Source: Halomonas halophila (GTDB lineage Bacteria; Pseudomonadota; Gammaproteobacteria; Pseudomonadales; Halomonadaceae). Taken from it: a DNA stretch of 13,142 nucleotides. Each line of letters starts with the position of its first letter. Position 1 is the stretch's first letter. Under the pieces are notes generated by a model that saw nothing but the letters and a program-made list of their open reading frames with translations, did not search any database and was not told where the DNA came from. Below, one piece after another: positions 7,202 through 13,142 of the stretch. The position numbers and the translations under genes are program-made. The stretch spans positions 1 to 13,142 of the forward strand of contig DJIP01000285.1 in NCBI GenBank assembly GCA_002433675.1. Direction: 5' to 3'.

Positions 7202-7909
7202 TCACTCTTCCGGCTGGTACTTGTAACCGACGCCATAGACGGAGCGGATGATCTCCCGCTCGGGCCAGATGTCGGCGATCTTCTTGCGCAGCTTCTTGAT
7301 GTGGCTGTCCACGGTGCGCTCGGAGACGATGCGGTGGTCGCGGTACATGTGGTCCATCAACTGCTCACGGGCGAAGATTCGCCCCGGTGAGTGCATCATC
7401 ACCTTGAGCAACTGGAATTCCACCGCGGTAAGGCCAAGGTCCTGACCGTCGGCCAGGGCGCGCCAGCCGCTTTCGTCCAGCACCAGGTCGTGGTTGGCTT
7501 CGCTGTCCTGCTGGTGTGCCTGGCTGCGGCGCAGCACGGCCTTGACCCGGGCGACCACCTCGCGCGGGCTGAACGGCTTGCAGATGTAGTCGTCGGCACC
7601 CAGCTCGAGGCCCAGCAGGCGGTCTACCTCCTCGACTCGGGCGGTCAGCATCACCACCGCGATATCGGGCCAGCGCTGGCGGATCTCACGGCACAGGGTC
7701 AGGCCGTCGGTGCCTGGCAGCATCAGGTCCAGCAGCACCAGGCTGGGGCGCGACTCGGCCTCGCTGAGGTAGCCGACCACCTGGTCACCGTGGTCGATAT
7801 GGTGGGTGGCGTAGCCGCTGCCCTCCAGGTAGTCCGCCACCAGACGGGCGATCTTGGGTTCGTCCTCGACGATCAGGATGTCGTCGAGACTGGCGTCGGT
7901 GTCGTTCAT
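7202..7909 (-). CDS. baeR: BaeR-type response regulator (OmpR/PhoB family)
   Basis: This 235-residue cytoplasmic DNA-binding regulator has a receiver domain at about 10-125: acidic pair E15/D16, phosphoacceptor D61 in LVLLDLMLPGTDGL, T89 and K111. A winged-helix domain occupies about 138-232, ending in RTVDSHIKKLRKKI and SVYGVGYKY. The blocks LMLPGTDGLTLCREIR, DRLLGLELGADDYICKPFSP and REVVARVK are nearly identical to E. coli BaeR, which controls multidrug efflux genes and spy in response to envelope stress. The start ATG overlaps the baeS stop by four bases (ATGA), suggesting translational coupling. No mdtABC-type efflux genes are in the window, so the regulon here is unknown. The Spy-like gene at 2889 would be a natural target, by analogy only. 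Confidence 0.9.
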   Translation of the reverse strand: MNDTDASLDDILIVEDEPKIARLVADYLEGSGYATHHIDHGDQVVGYLSEAESRPSLVLLDLMLPGTDGLTLCREIRQRWPDIAVVMLTARVEEVDRLLGLELGADDYICKPFSPREVVARVKAVLRRSQAHQQDSEANHDLVLDESGWRALADGQDLGLTAVEFQLLKVMMHSPGRIFAREQLMDHMYRDHRIVSERTVDSHIKKLRKKIADIWPEREIIRSVYGVGYKYQPEE

Positions 7910-9345
7910 TCATCGTCCTCGTGCTGCTGATGGTCCGGCAGGGCCGGAAAACGCAGGGTCCAGCATAACCCGCCCAGTTCCGAAGGGGAGGGGCGCATGT
8001 CGGTGTCATGGGCGCGGGCCAGGGCGGTGGCGATGGACAGCCCCAGGCCGCTACCGCCGCTTGAGCGGTTGCGCGAGCCTTCCACGCGGTAGAGCCGTTC
8101 GGTCAGCCGCGGCAGCTCGTTGACCGGCACCCCGGGGGCACTGTCTTCCCAGCGCAGCACCCAGTCGTCGGCCTCACGCCGCAGCGATACCTTGAGGCGT
8201 CCCGGCGCCTGGGTGTAGGCGCAGGTGTTGTCGATCAGGTTGTTCCACAGCTGGCGCAGGCGCTGCAGGTCGCCGCGAATCCACGCCGGGCCTTGAATAT
8301 CGTGCTCAAGGGTCAGGCCGTGATCGCCAAGCCAGCCCTCGGCTTCGTCCAGTCGGGTGGCCAGTTGCTCGCCCAGGTCCAGCGGTGCGAGTTGGACTTC
8401 CAGCGCGCCGGCGTCGCTCTGGGACAGCAGGCGCAGGTCGGCGACCAGGCGCTCGAGCTGGCCGACCTCCTGGGACAACGAGCGCAGGTTGTCCTGGTCG
8501 AGGGCGCGAATGCCGTCCTGCATCGCCTCGATCTCGCCGCGCAGCACCGCCAGCGGGGTGCGCAGTTCATGGGCGATGTCGGAGACCCAGCGGGTACGCG
8601 CCTCGCGGCTGGCCTCCAGGGTTTCCGCCAGCACATTGAAGTCGTGGGACAGGCTGGACAACTCGTCGCGACCGCGTTCCGGCAGACGGATGCTGTAGTC
8701 GCCCTCGGTCAGCCGGCGGGTGGCCAGTGCCATGCCGCGGGCGCGTCGGCCCATCCACCAGGACAGGGCGGCGGCCAGCAGCAGCGAAGTCAGCGCCAGG
8801 GCGATGACGATGATGGTCAGGTTGCGTTGCTGCTGGGCCAGAAACAGTCGGTCCATGCGTGCCATCAACTGCTCCGGCGGGCGATAGCCCAGGGTGCCGA
8901 CCTGGCGGCCCGCGCTCATCACCGGCAGCCAGCGCAGCTCGGCGGCCATGTCGTCCTTGTCCGGGGGCAGGCCGATCACCGGCAGGCCGCTTTCGTCGTG
9001 GAGCACGAAGTCCCTGGGGTCGCCCAGATCGCCTTCGATACTCAGCGGCGGCAGGTTGTCGCCGGGCCACAGCTGGCGGCGTACCAGATGGTGCCAGGCG
9101 CGCGGCGACTGGCGCAGCCACTGCCAGTTCTGGCGGCGCGCCCAGGCCTCGCCGAGGCCTTCCGCCAGGGTCTCGGCGCGCTGGGTCTGGGAGCGGTCGA
9201 GGTACTCGATGAAGCCCTGGTCGAGGCTGCGCGAAATCGCCACGAACACCAGCCCGGCGATGGCCACGTTGACCACCAGAATGATGACGAAGAGCTTCAG
9301 ACCCAGGCGAGAGAAGGCCGGGCGAAACAGGCGTTTCGCGGACAT
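7906..9345 (-). CDS. baeS: BaeS-type sensor histidine kinase
   Basis: This 479-residue inner-membrane kinase has transmembrane segment one at about 15-37, a periplasmic sensor region at about 40-170, and transmembrane segment two at about 176-198. A HAMP linker follows to about 248, then a dimerisation/phosphoacceptor domain with H259 in DIAHELRTPLAVLRGEIEAM. The ATPase domain has the N box LRQLWNNLIDNTCAYTQ (363-379), the G1 box DSAPGVP (401-407) and the G2 box GGSGLGLSIA (430-439). All catalytic boxes are intact. It should phosphorylate BaeR. The start ATG at 9345 has AAGGAA seven bases upstream; an open frame continues to 9390 but without a better start. It is the first gene of a two-gene operon with baeR, where E. 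coli has the pair after efflux genes. Confidence 0.9.
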   Translation of the reverse strand: MSAKRLFRPAFSRLGLKLFVIILVVNVAIAGLVFVAISRSLDQGFIEYLDRSQTQRAETLAEGLGEAWARRQNWQWLRQSPRAWHHLVRRQLWPGDNLPPLSIEGDLGDPRDFVLHDESGLPVIGLPPDKDDMAAELRWLPVMSAGRQVGTLGYRPPEQLMARMDRLFLAQQQRNLTIIVIALALTSLLLAAALSWWMGRRARGMALATRRLTEGDYSIRLPERGRDELSSLSHDFNVLAETLEASREARTRWVSDIAHELRTPLAVLRGEIEAMQDGIRALDQDNLRSLSQEVGQLERLVADLRLLSQSDAGALEVQLAPLDLGEQLATRLDEAEGWLGDHGLTLEHDIQGPAWIRGDLQRLRQLWNNLIDNTCAYTQAPGRLKVSLRREADDWVLRWEDSAPGVPVNELPRLTERLYRVEGSRNRSSGGSGLGLSIATALARAHDTDMRPSPSELGGLCWTLRFPALPDHQQHEDDE

Positions 9346-9493
9346 GCGACGATTCCTTGACCGAAATGGCGAAAAAGATGAACACAGCATGCCATCGTCG
9401 GCACCAAAAAGGCGTCAGTAACGGTGAAACCTTTGTGCAGCCTGCGCCGATGGCCGGGACGAGCGTTTACTCCAGGCCGGGGCGCTCAGACCG

Positions 9494-10567
9494 TCAGGGA
9501 CAGCTTTCGCCGATCAGCAGTCGCGTTCCCAAAAGGCGATTCTCGGCGGGGTCCAGACCTAGCACCATGCGCGCGGCGACGCGCCCCTTCTCGGTGCTGT
9601 CCTGGCGCACGGTGGTCAGGCGTGGGGCGCGGTACTGGCCTTCTTCGATGCCGTCGAAGCCGGTCAGGCGCAGGTCCTCGGGGACACGGATACCACGCTG
9701 TTCGGCCAGGGTCAGGACGGTCAGGGCGATGCGATCAGACATGCACAACAGCAGGTCCGGGCGCTGTTCTGCCGGCAGGTCCAGGATCTCTGCGATCACC
9801 GGGGCACAGACCGCGTGGGTGTTCTCGTCGATGTTCCACACCGGTATGTCTGTGGGGTCGATGCCGTGTTCGCGCAGGGCGCGGTGGAAACCGTCCAGGC
9901 GCGAGCGGGTGATGGTGCGATGGGCATCGAGGCAGCGATGCTGGTCGCTTACTCGGCCACTATAGGATTCATCGATCAAGCGCAGGCTGAGGATGCCGAC
10001 CCGCTGTGGAGGCTTTTTCAGCGCGTGGCAGGCGATGGCGTGGCAGGCCGGTTCGTTGTCGATATGCACGGTGGGGCGTGCATCGATATGGAAGTCCACC
10101 CCGACCAGCGGCCGCTGGGCCGGCAGTTCATTGATCAGCCGGTCCCCGGGCATCAGACCATAGACGACGAAGCCGTCGGCCATGCTGGCGGAGCCCGGAT
10201 GGCAGAGCACATCGGCGTGGCGGGGAGATTCCGGCTGGCGTCCCGACAGCAGCAGCAGGGTATGCCCGTGGGCGTCGAGCACCTCGGTGATGCCGGTCAG
10301 AAGCTCGCTCGAAACCGCGTCGTTGAGGCTGTAGGTCAGGGTCTCTGCCAGCACCACCGCAACGATGCGGGACTGCCCGGTACGCAGGCTGCGGGCCCTG
10401 GCGTCGGGGCCGCGGTAGCCCAGGCGCCGGGCCTCTTCGAGAATGTGCTCGCGCAGGGCGCGAGACAGTTGATCGGGGCGATTGAAGGCGTTGGAGACGG
10501 TGGCCGTAGAGACCCCGAGCCGCTGGGCCAGATTCTTCAGTGTGATGGGGCGGTCCTCGGGATTCAC
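9494..10567 (-). CDS. LacI/GalR-family transcriptional regulator
   Basis: The cytoplasmic repressor-type protein starts with a LacI helix-turn-helix (ITLKNLAQRLGVSTATVSNA) and hinge (EEARRLGYRGPDARARSLRT), followed by a periplasmic-binding-protein-like effector domain. The domain ends with the family-typical LTGFDGIEEGQYRAPRLTTV and EKGRVAARMVLG. The GTG at 10567 gives 357 residues, with AAGGAAGG about ten bases upstream and the HTH near residue 8, the usual place. An upstream ATG at 10606 would give 370 residues but has no ribosome site before it, so the start is uncertain. The ligand is unknown. It lies downstream of lysO on the same strand, separated by the tandem array at 10646-10957, so its promoter lies in or next to that array. 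Confidence 0.85.
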   Translation of the reverse strand: MNPEDRPITLKNLAQRLGVSTATVSNAFNRPDQLSRALREHILEEARRLGYRGPDARARSLRTGQSRIVAVVLAETLTYSLNDAVSSELLTGITEVLDAHGHTLLLLSGRQPESPRHADVLCHPGSASMADGFVVYGLMPGDRLINELPAQRPLVGVDFHIDARPTVHIDNEPACHAIACHALKKPPQRVGILSLRLIDESYSGRVSDQHRCLDAHRTITRSRLDGFHRALREHGIDPTDIPVWNIDENTHAVCAPVIAEILDLPAEQRPDLLLCMSDRIALTVLTLAEQRGIRVPEDLRLTGFDGIEEGQYRAPRLTTVRQDSTEKGRVAARMVLGLDPAENRLLGTRLLIGESCP

Positions 10568-10645
10568 GTCGTTCTTGCCTTCCTTGCTGCGTGCTCTCGC
10601 CAGCATAAAACGCGAGCCCGCCGTGCGTCACGGTTTTGCAGCGTA

Positions 10646-10957
10646 ACCGGGCATCAGAGCGCTACCATAAAGTGCTGAATGAGTGGTTGTTGTTGCGACC
10701 CGGCATCAGAGTGCTTCCAGTAAGCGCTGAATGAGTGGTTGTCGTGACCCGGCATCAGAGTGCTTCCAGTAAGCGCTGAATGAGTTGTTGTTGTTGTTGC
10801 GACCCGGCATCAGAGTGCTTCCATAAAGCGCTGAATGAGTGGTTGTTGTTGCGACCCGGCATCAGAGTGCTTCCATAAAGCGCTGAATGAGTGGTTGTTG
10901 TTGTGACCCGGCATCAGAGTGCTTCCATAAAGCGCTGAATGAGTGGTTGTTGTTGTG
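10646..10957. repeat. Array of six tandem 49-55 bp units derived from or related to the lysO 3' end
   Basis: The units start at 10646, 10698, 10747, 10802, 10854 and 10906, with lengths 52, 49, 55, 52, 52 and 52. The shared pattern is ACCCGGCATCAGAGTGCTTC, CATAAAGCGCTGAATGAGTGG, then a variable (TTG) run ending in CG or TG. The last two units are identical and the one before differs at one base; the first is the most divergent. A seventh, degenerate copy (10958 to about 11002) covers the end of lysO. On the minus strand each of units two to six can read PLIQRFMEAL or a close variant and then TGA, matching the gene's PLILFLVAL and TGA. Each unit also holds a small hairpin (AGTGCTT paired with AAGCGCT). 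Length differences are multiples of three, in the TTG run. Confidence 0.95.
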
Positions 10958-10965
10958 ACCCGGAA

Positions 10966-11892
10966 TCATAGTGCGACCAGAAACAGAATGAGTGGTGGTG
11001 ACAGCAGCGACAGGATAAAGCCGCTGACCACGGCGATGGGCACACAGCGCACGCCACCATGTTGCTGGATCACCGGCAGGGTGAAGTCCATCGAGGTGGC
11101 ACCGCCATAGCCGATCGCCAGGGGCGCGTACCGTCGCATGACCAGCGGGATCAGCACGAAGGCCAGCAGTTCCCGGGTCAGATCGTTGAAGAAGGCGACG
11201 CCGCCCAGCGCCGGACCGAGGTGTTCGCCGATCAGGATGCCGGACAGCGAGTACCAGCCGAAGCCCGAGGCCATGGCCAGGCCTTCGTTCCAGTCGAGCC
11301 CGAGCATCGGCGCCGCGGCCAGTCCCCCGGCCAGCGAGCTTGCCGCCAGGGTCACGGCGATGAACAGGCCATGACGATTGAGCAGGATCTGCTTGAGCGG
11401 CATGCCGGAGTTGCGCAGCTGGCAGCCGATCAGCGCCAGCAGCACGTAGAGCACCCATTCGGCCAGGTGTTCCGCCAGCTCGAAGGGTGTCGTTCCCCAG
11501 CGTCCCACCAGCATCAGCCCGATGACCAGGCCGGCGATGACCACCCCGACCAGCGACAGCGAACCGGCCATGGCCGCCAGCTTGCTGGTGGGGGCGCCGT
11601 CGACCACGCGCTTTTCGCCAAGGTCCAGGCGCAGTCGACGCGACAGCCACCACAGGGCGGCCAGGTTGAAGGCCGAGATGACCACGAACAGCAACAGCGC
11701 CTGGCCGCCCATGCGCGACAGCTGGGTGCCCAGGTCGGGCAGGCCCGCCAGGCTCACCCCCATCAGCAGCAGGATCAGGTAGATCGATGCGCTGACGCCG
11801 CGATTGATCCAGGCCATGACGCTTGGGCGACGCACCGGCACCAGATAGCCCAGCACCAGCGGCAGCAGCACGATCAACAGACCGGTGAACAT
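10966..11892 (-). CDS. lysO: LysO-type L-lysine exporter (YbjE family)
   Basis: This 308-residue inner-membrane exporter aligns almost end to end with E. coli LysO (YbjE), which exports L-lysine and confers resistance to lysine analogues. Diagnostic blocks are the MFTGLLIVLLPLVLGYLVP start, IGCQLRNSGMPLKQILLNR (155-173), LAMASGFGWYSLSGIL (205-220), AFFNDLTRELLA (233-244) and GATSMDFTLPV (264-274). E241 and D269, inside two of these blocks, correspond to acidic residues I recall as reported to matter in E. coli LysO. About eight hydrophobic segments are visible. The ATG at 11892 has AAGGA nine bases upstream, inside a small inverted repeat. The C-terminus SLLSPPLILFLVAL parallels the E. coli ending, so the gene looks complete, although its last codons belong to the downstream repeat family. 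Confidence 0.92.
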   Translation of the reverse strand: MFTGLLIVLLPLVLGYLVPVRRPSVMAWINRGVSASIYLILLLMGVSLAGLPDLGTQLSRMGGQALLLFVVISAFNLAALWWLSRRLRLDLGEKRVVDGAPTSKLAAMAGSLSLVGVVIAGLVIGLMLVGRWGTTPFELAEHLAEWVLYVLLALIGCQLRNSGMPLKQILLNRHGLFIAVTLAASSLAGGLAAAPMLGLDWNEGLAMASGFGWYSLSGILIGEHLGPALGGVAFFNDLTRELLAFVLIPLVMRRYAPLAIGYGGATSMDFTLPVIQQHGGVRCVPIAVVSGFILSLLSPPLILFLVAL

Positions 11893-11893
11893 G

Positions 11894-11906
11894 AAGGAAC
11901 GTCCTT
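11894..11906 (-). promoter_or_regulatory. lysO ribosome site inside a small inverted repeat
   Basis: In the lysO mRNA the ribosome site AAGGA is followed by CGU and its exact complement UCCUU, ending one base before the start codon. A five-bp stem with a three-base loop could partly mask the ribosome site. The inverted repeat is exact; any role in control is inference and the stem is short. Confidence 0.4.
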
Positions 11907-12189
11907 GCGCGATGGAGGCGGTGCGCGTGGATCAGGCACCGCATCGATGAATTGCTGCGCTTGTGAGCCCGTCCGTCGAGGATGAACAGGACGAATCGGT
12001 GGTCACCAGCGCGATCAAAAGCGCAATACTCTATGCAAGTTTCACAAGGGAGAAAAGACGACCAAAGCGTCAGTGGGCGACCGGTACGGCGCAATATTCT
12101 CGGCGTCGACCACGCATCCTGGCATCGAGCCGTTGGCCTTGGCGGGGGGGAAGGCCAGAAGGTGGTGGTGCAGGGCTGCTGAACAAGGG

Positions 12190-12220
12190 CCTCGAAAGGC
12201 GCCCAACAAGGCGCCCGAGG
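12190..12220 (-). terminator. Possible terminator of the DUF3108-like gene
   Basis: CCTCG and GGCGCC arms form an 11-bp stem with a three-base bulge and a CAACAA loop, 20 bases after the stop at 12240. On the minus strand only TTT follows the inner stem, so the U-tract is weak. Position and GC-rich stem favour a terminator; the tail argues against a strong one. Confidence 0.4.
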
Positions 12221-12239
12221 AAGGAGAAACGGAGCAGCT

Positions 12240-12929
12240 TCAGTTATCGGTCGTGGTCAAAGAGGTCAGACTGAGGCGACTGACCCGCTCGCCGCGCTTG
12301 GTGTAGTCCATCCCCAGCAGCAGGCCAGGCAGGTCCGGGTGGAAGGCGACCTCCATGTGGCGGTCGTCCTTGCCGGGCTCGACCAGGCGGACCCGGAGGG
12401 CGTTCACCGTACGCCCGTCGACGTCGATGGCGGCGGTCGGAAGGGGGGTAACGACCAGGGTCTCGATGTCGCCCTTGTGATCGAGGTAGCGAATCTCGCA
12501 GCCGCTGACGCAGCGCTGTTGCTGGACACTACGCGACAGGTCCACCAGGGCGGTCTGACGGTCGGGGTGGCGCTGAAGCTGACGGTTGTCCAGTCGGTAG
12601 CTCTTGCCGATGCCCAGCAGCCGATAGCCACTGGAGTAGCCCAGCGCACGCAAGCCGTCACCATTCTCGGTAAAGCGTGCGGTCTCCTGACCTTCGGCGA
12701 TGGCCACCTGGGCGCGCATGTCGCTGCGCCAGTGATCGCCTTCCCGGTACACCCGATGATGCACGGTGGCGTCGGGCCAACCGTCCACCGCCAGGTGGTA
12801 GCGGGCATCGAAACTGGCCAGGGGGGCGGCTTGTGCCGCAATCGGCAGCAGGCACAGCAGCCAGAGCAGCCCCGTGGCGAGGCGTGGGCGGAGAAACGGC
12901 GAGCGGTAGACGATGGAGTTGCTGGGCAT
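12240..12929 (-). CDS. Secreted DUF3108-like protein
   Basis: The 229-residue product has a signal peptide (hydrophobic GLLWLLCLLPIAAQA, cleavage expected after A34), so it should be periplasmic or outer-envelope. The mature protein opens with FDARYHLAVDGWPDATVHHR and continues as alternating hydrophobic and polar strands, as in the beta-rich DUF3108 family of unknown function. A close cysteine pair (C140, C144 in RCVSGCEIRYLD) could form a disulfide. Family assignment is from the N-terminal strand pattern and overall size, and is moderate. In many gammaproteobacteria a DUF3108 gene follows purN; no pur gene is next to it here, where it stands alone and divergent from a DJ-1-like gene. The ATG at 12929 has only a weak GGA upstream. 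Confidence 0.65.
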   Translation of the reverse strand: MPSNSIVYRSPFLRPRLATGLLWLLCLLPIAAQAAPLASFDARYHLAVDGWPDATVHHRVYREGDHWRSDMRAQVAIAEGQETARFTENGDGLRALGYSSGYRLLGIGKSYRLDNRQLQRHPDRQTALVDLSRSVQQQRCVSGCEIRYLDHKGDIETLVVTPLPTAAIDVDGRTVNALRVRLVEPGKDDRHMEVAFHPDLPGLLLGMDYTKRGERVSRLSLTSLTTTDN

Positions 12930-13101
12930 AGTAGCGTCCGCTGCTTGAGTGGCATGTGGAAACGAGCTGTCACCTTGGGAGGTCGGTGTGCCCTGAAGGT
13001 TCCCCGGCAGGCTGGCACAAGCACGGTCCAGTGGTTACGCTGCATTACAGCATGGTCGCCATGACCCTGCGCCGCCCCTCAATGACCAAGGAGTTTGCCA
13101 C

Positions 13102-13142
13102 ATGGCACGTTTGCTGCTGCTCGCGGGAGATTTTGTCGAGGA
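13102..13142 (+). CDS. DJ-1/PfpI-family protein (partial, N-terminus only)
   Basis: Only 13 codons lie in the window, reading MARLLLLAGDFVE, preceded by AAGGAG eight bases upstream. The start LLLLxGDFVED is characteristic of a DJ-1/PfpI subgroup of glutamine-amidotransferase-like proteins (glyoxalase, chaperone or protease-like roles). The ribosome site makes the start sure; the family call rests on very few residues. The catalytic cysteine would lie outside the window. Confidence 0.6.
   Translation, partial: MARLLLLAGDFVE

Larger units (their letters stand above)
11893..12239. other. 347-bp non-coding region upstream of lysO
   Basis: I see no convincing gene; plus-strand open frames of 66-103 codons have no recognisable sequence. 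It contains the lysO ribosome site at 11902-11906, a run of seven G at 12144-12150 flanked by a 7-bp inverted repeat (TGGCCTT and AAGGCCA), and the hairpin at 12190-12220. No lysine-riboswitch core sequence was recognised. A weak -10-like TAGAGT on the minus strand near 12028-12033 might serve lysO, but the -35 is poor. Confidence 0.5.

Noticed and set aside
8293..9360. 355-codon open frame on the plus strand
   Set aside because: It lies opposite baeS, which has all kinase motifs intact. The antisense product is Gln/Ala/Gly-rich with no recognisable domain; high GC content creates such frames.
10646..10957. CRISPR array
   Set aside because: Units follow each other directly with no unique spacers, lengths vary in a TTG run, and no cas gene is near. 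It is a plain tandem repeat.
10862..12094. 410-codon minus-strand open frame over lysO
   Set aside because: It is in another frame of lysO. The lysO frame matches its family end to end, and this one is Arg/Pro-rich with no family blocks. Its end simply reads through array units.
11893..12239. Lysine riboswitch upstream of lysO
   Set aside because: I could not find the conserved L-box core sequences on the minus strand, and E. coli lysO is controlled by a protein regulator.
13011..13040. Sigma-54 promoter upstream of the DJ-1-like gene
   Set aside because: TGGCAC is present but the TTGC element is missing at the required spacing.

Overview
The window is GC-rich, densely coded DNA that looks like chromosome from a halophilic gammaproteobacterium of the Halomonas/Chromohalobacter type. 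That placement rests on an E. coli-like BetT choline transporter with BetI-type operators, BaeS/BaeR and LysO proteins very close to the enterobacterial ones, and a DUF3360 membrane protein. No tRNA, rRNA, insertion sequence, phage gene or CRISPR array is visible. The genus is inferred from protein resemblance, not from a marker gene.

Layout. (1) 1-2888: a partial DOPA 4,5-dioxygenase-like gene, a terminator, betT, and a 417-bp leader holding two large palindromes that resemble BetI operators. (2) 2889-3515: a secreted helical Spy/CpxP-like protein with a His-rich tail, with its terminator at 2797-2825. (3) 3795-5315: a LysE/RhtB-type exporter gene convergent with an AraC-type regulator whose C-terminus is a short tandem repeat. 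(4) 5607-7130: a DUF3360 multi-span membrane protein, closed by a strong bidirectional hairpin shared with the convergent baeSR pair. (5) 7202-9345: baeS-baeR, overlapping by 4 bp. (6) 9494-11892: lysO, then a roughly 310-bp tandem array, then a LacI-type regulator, all on the minus strand. (7) 12240-13142: a secreted DUF3108-like protein divergent from the start of a DJ-1/PfpI-family gene.

The genes do not form one pathway. They form several small units around membrane transport and envelope sensing: choline uptake for osmoprotection (betT), two unrelated amino-acid exporters (LysE type and LysO), an uncharacterised transporter-like protein, an envelope-stress two-component system, and a periplasmic chaperone-like protein.

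The most unusual structure is the array at 10646-10957. It holds six units of 49, 52, 52, 52, 52 and 55 bp, and it runs in register into the last codons and stop of lysO. Each unit carries a relic of the lysO 3' end, with a PLIQRFMEAL-stop reading corresponding to PLILFLVAL-stop in the gene, plus a conserved small hairpin. The next most interesting items are the paired BetI-like palindromes upstream of betT with no betI or betBA beside them, and the QMQG-type repeat at the end of the AraC regulator.
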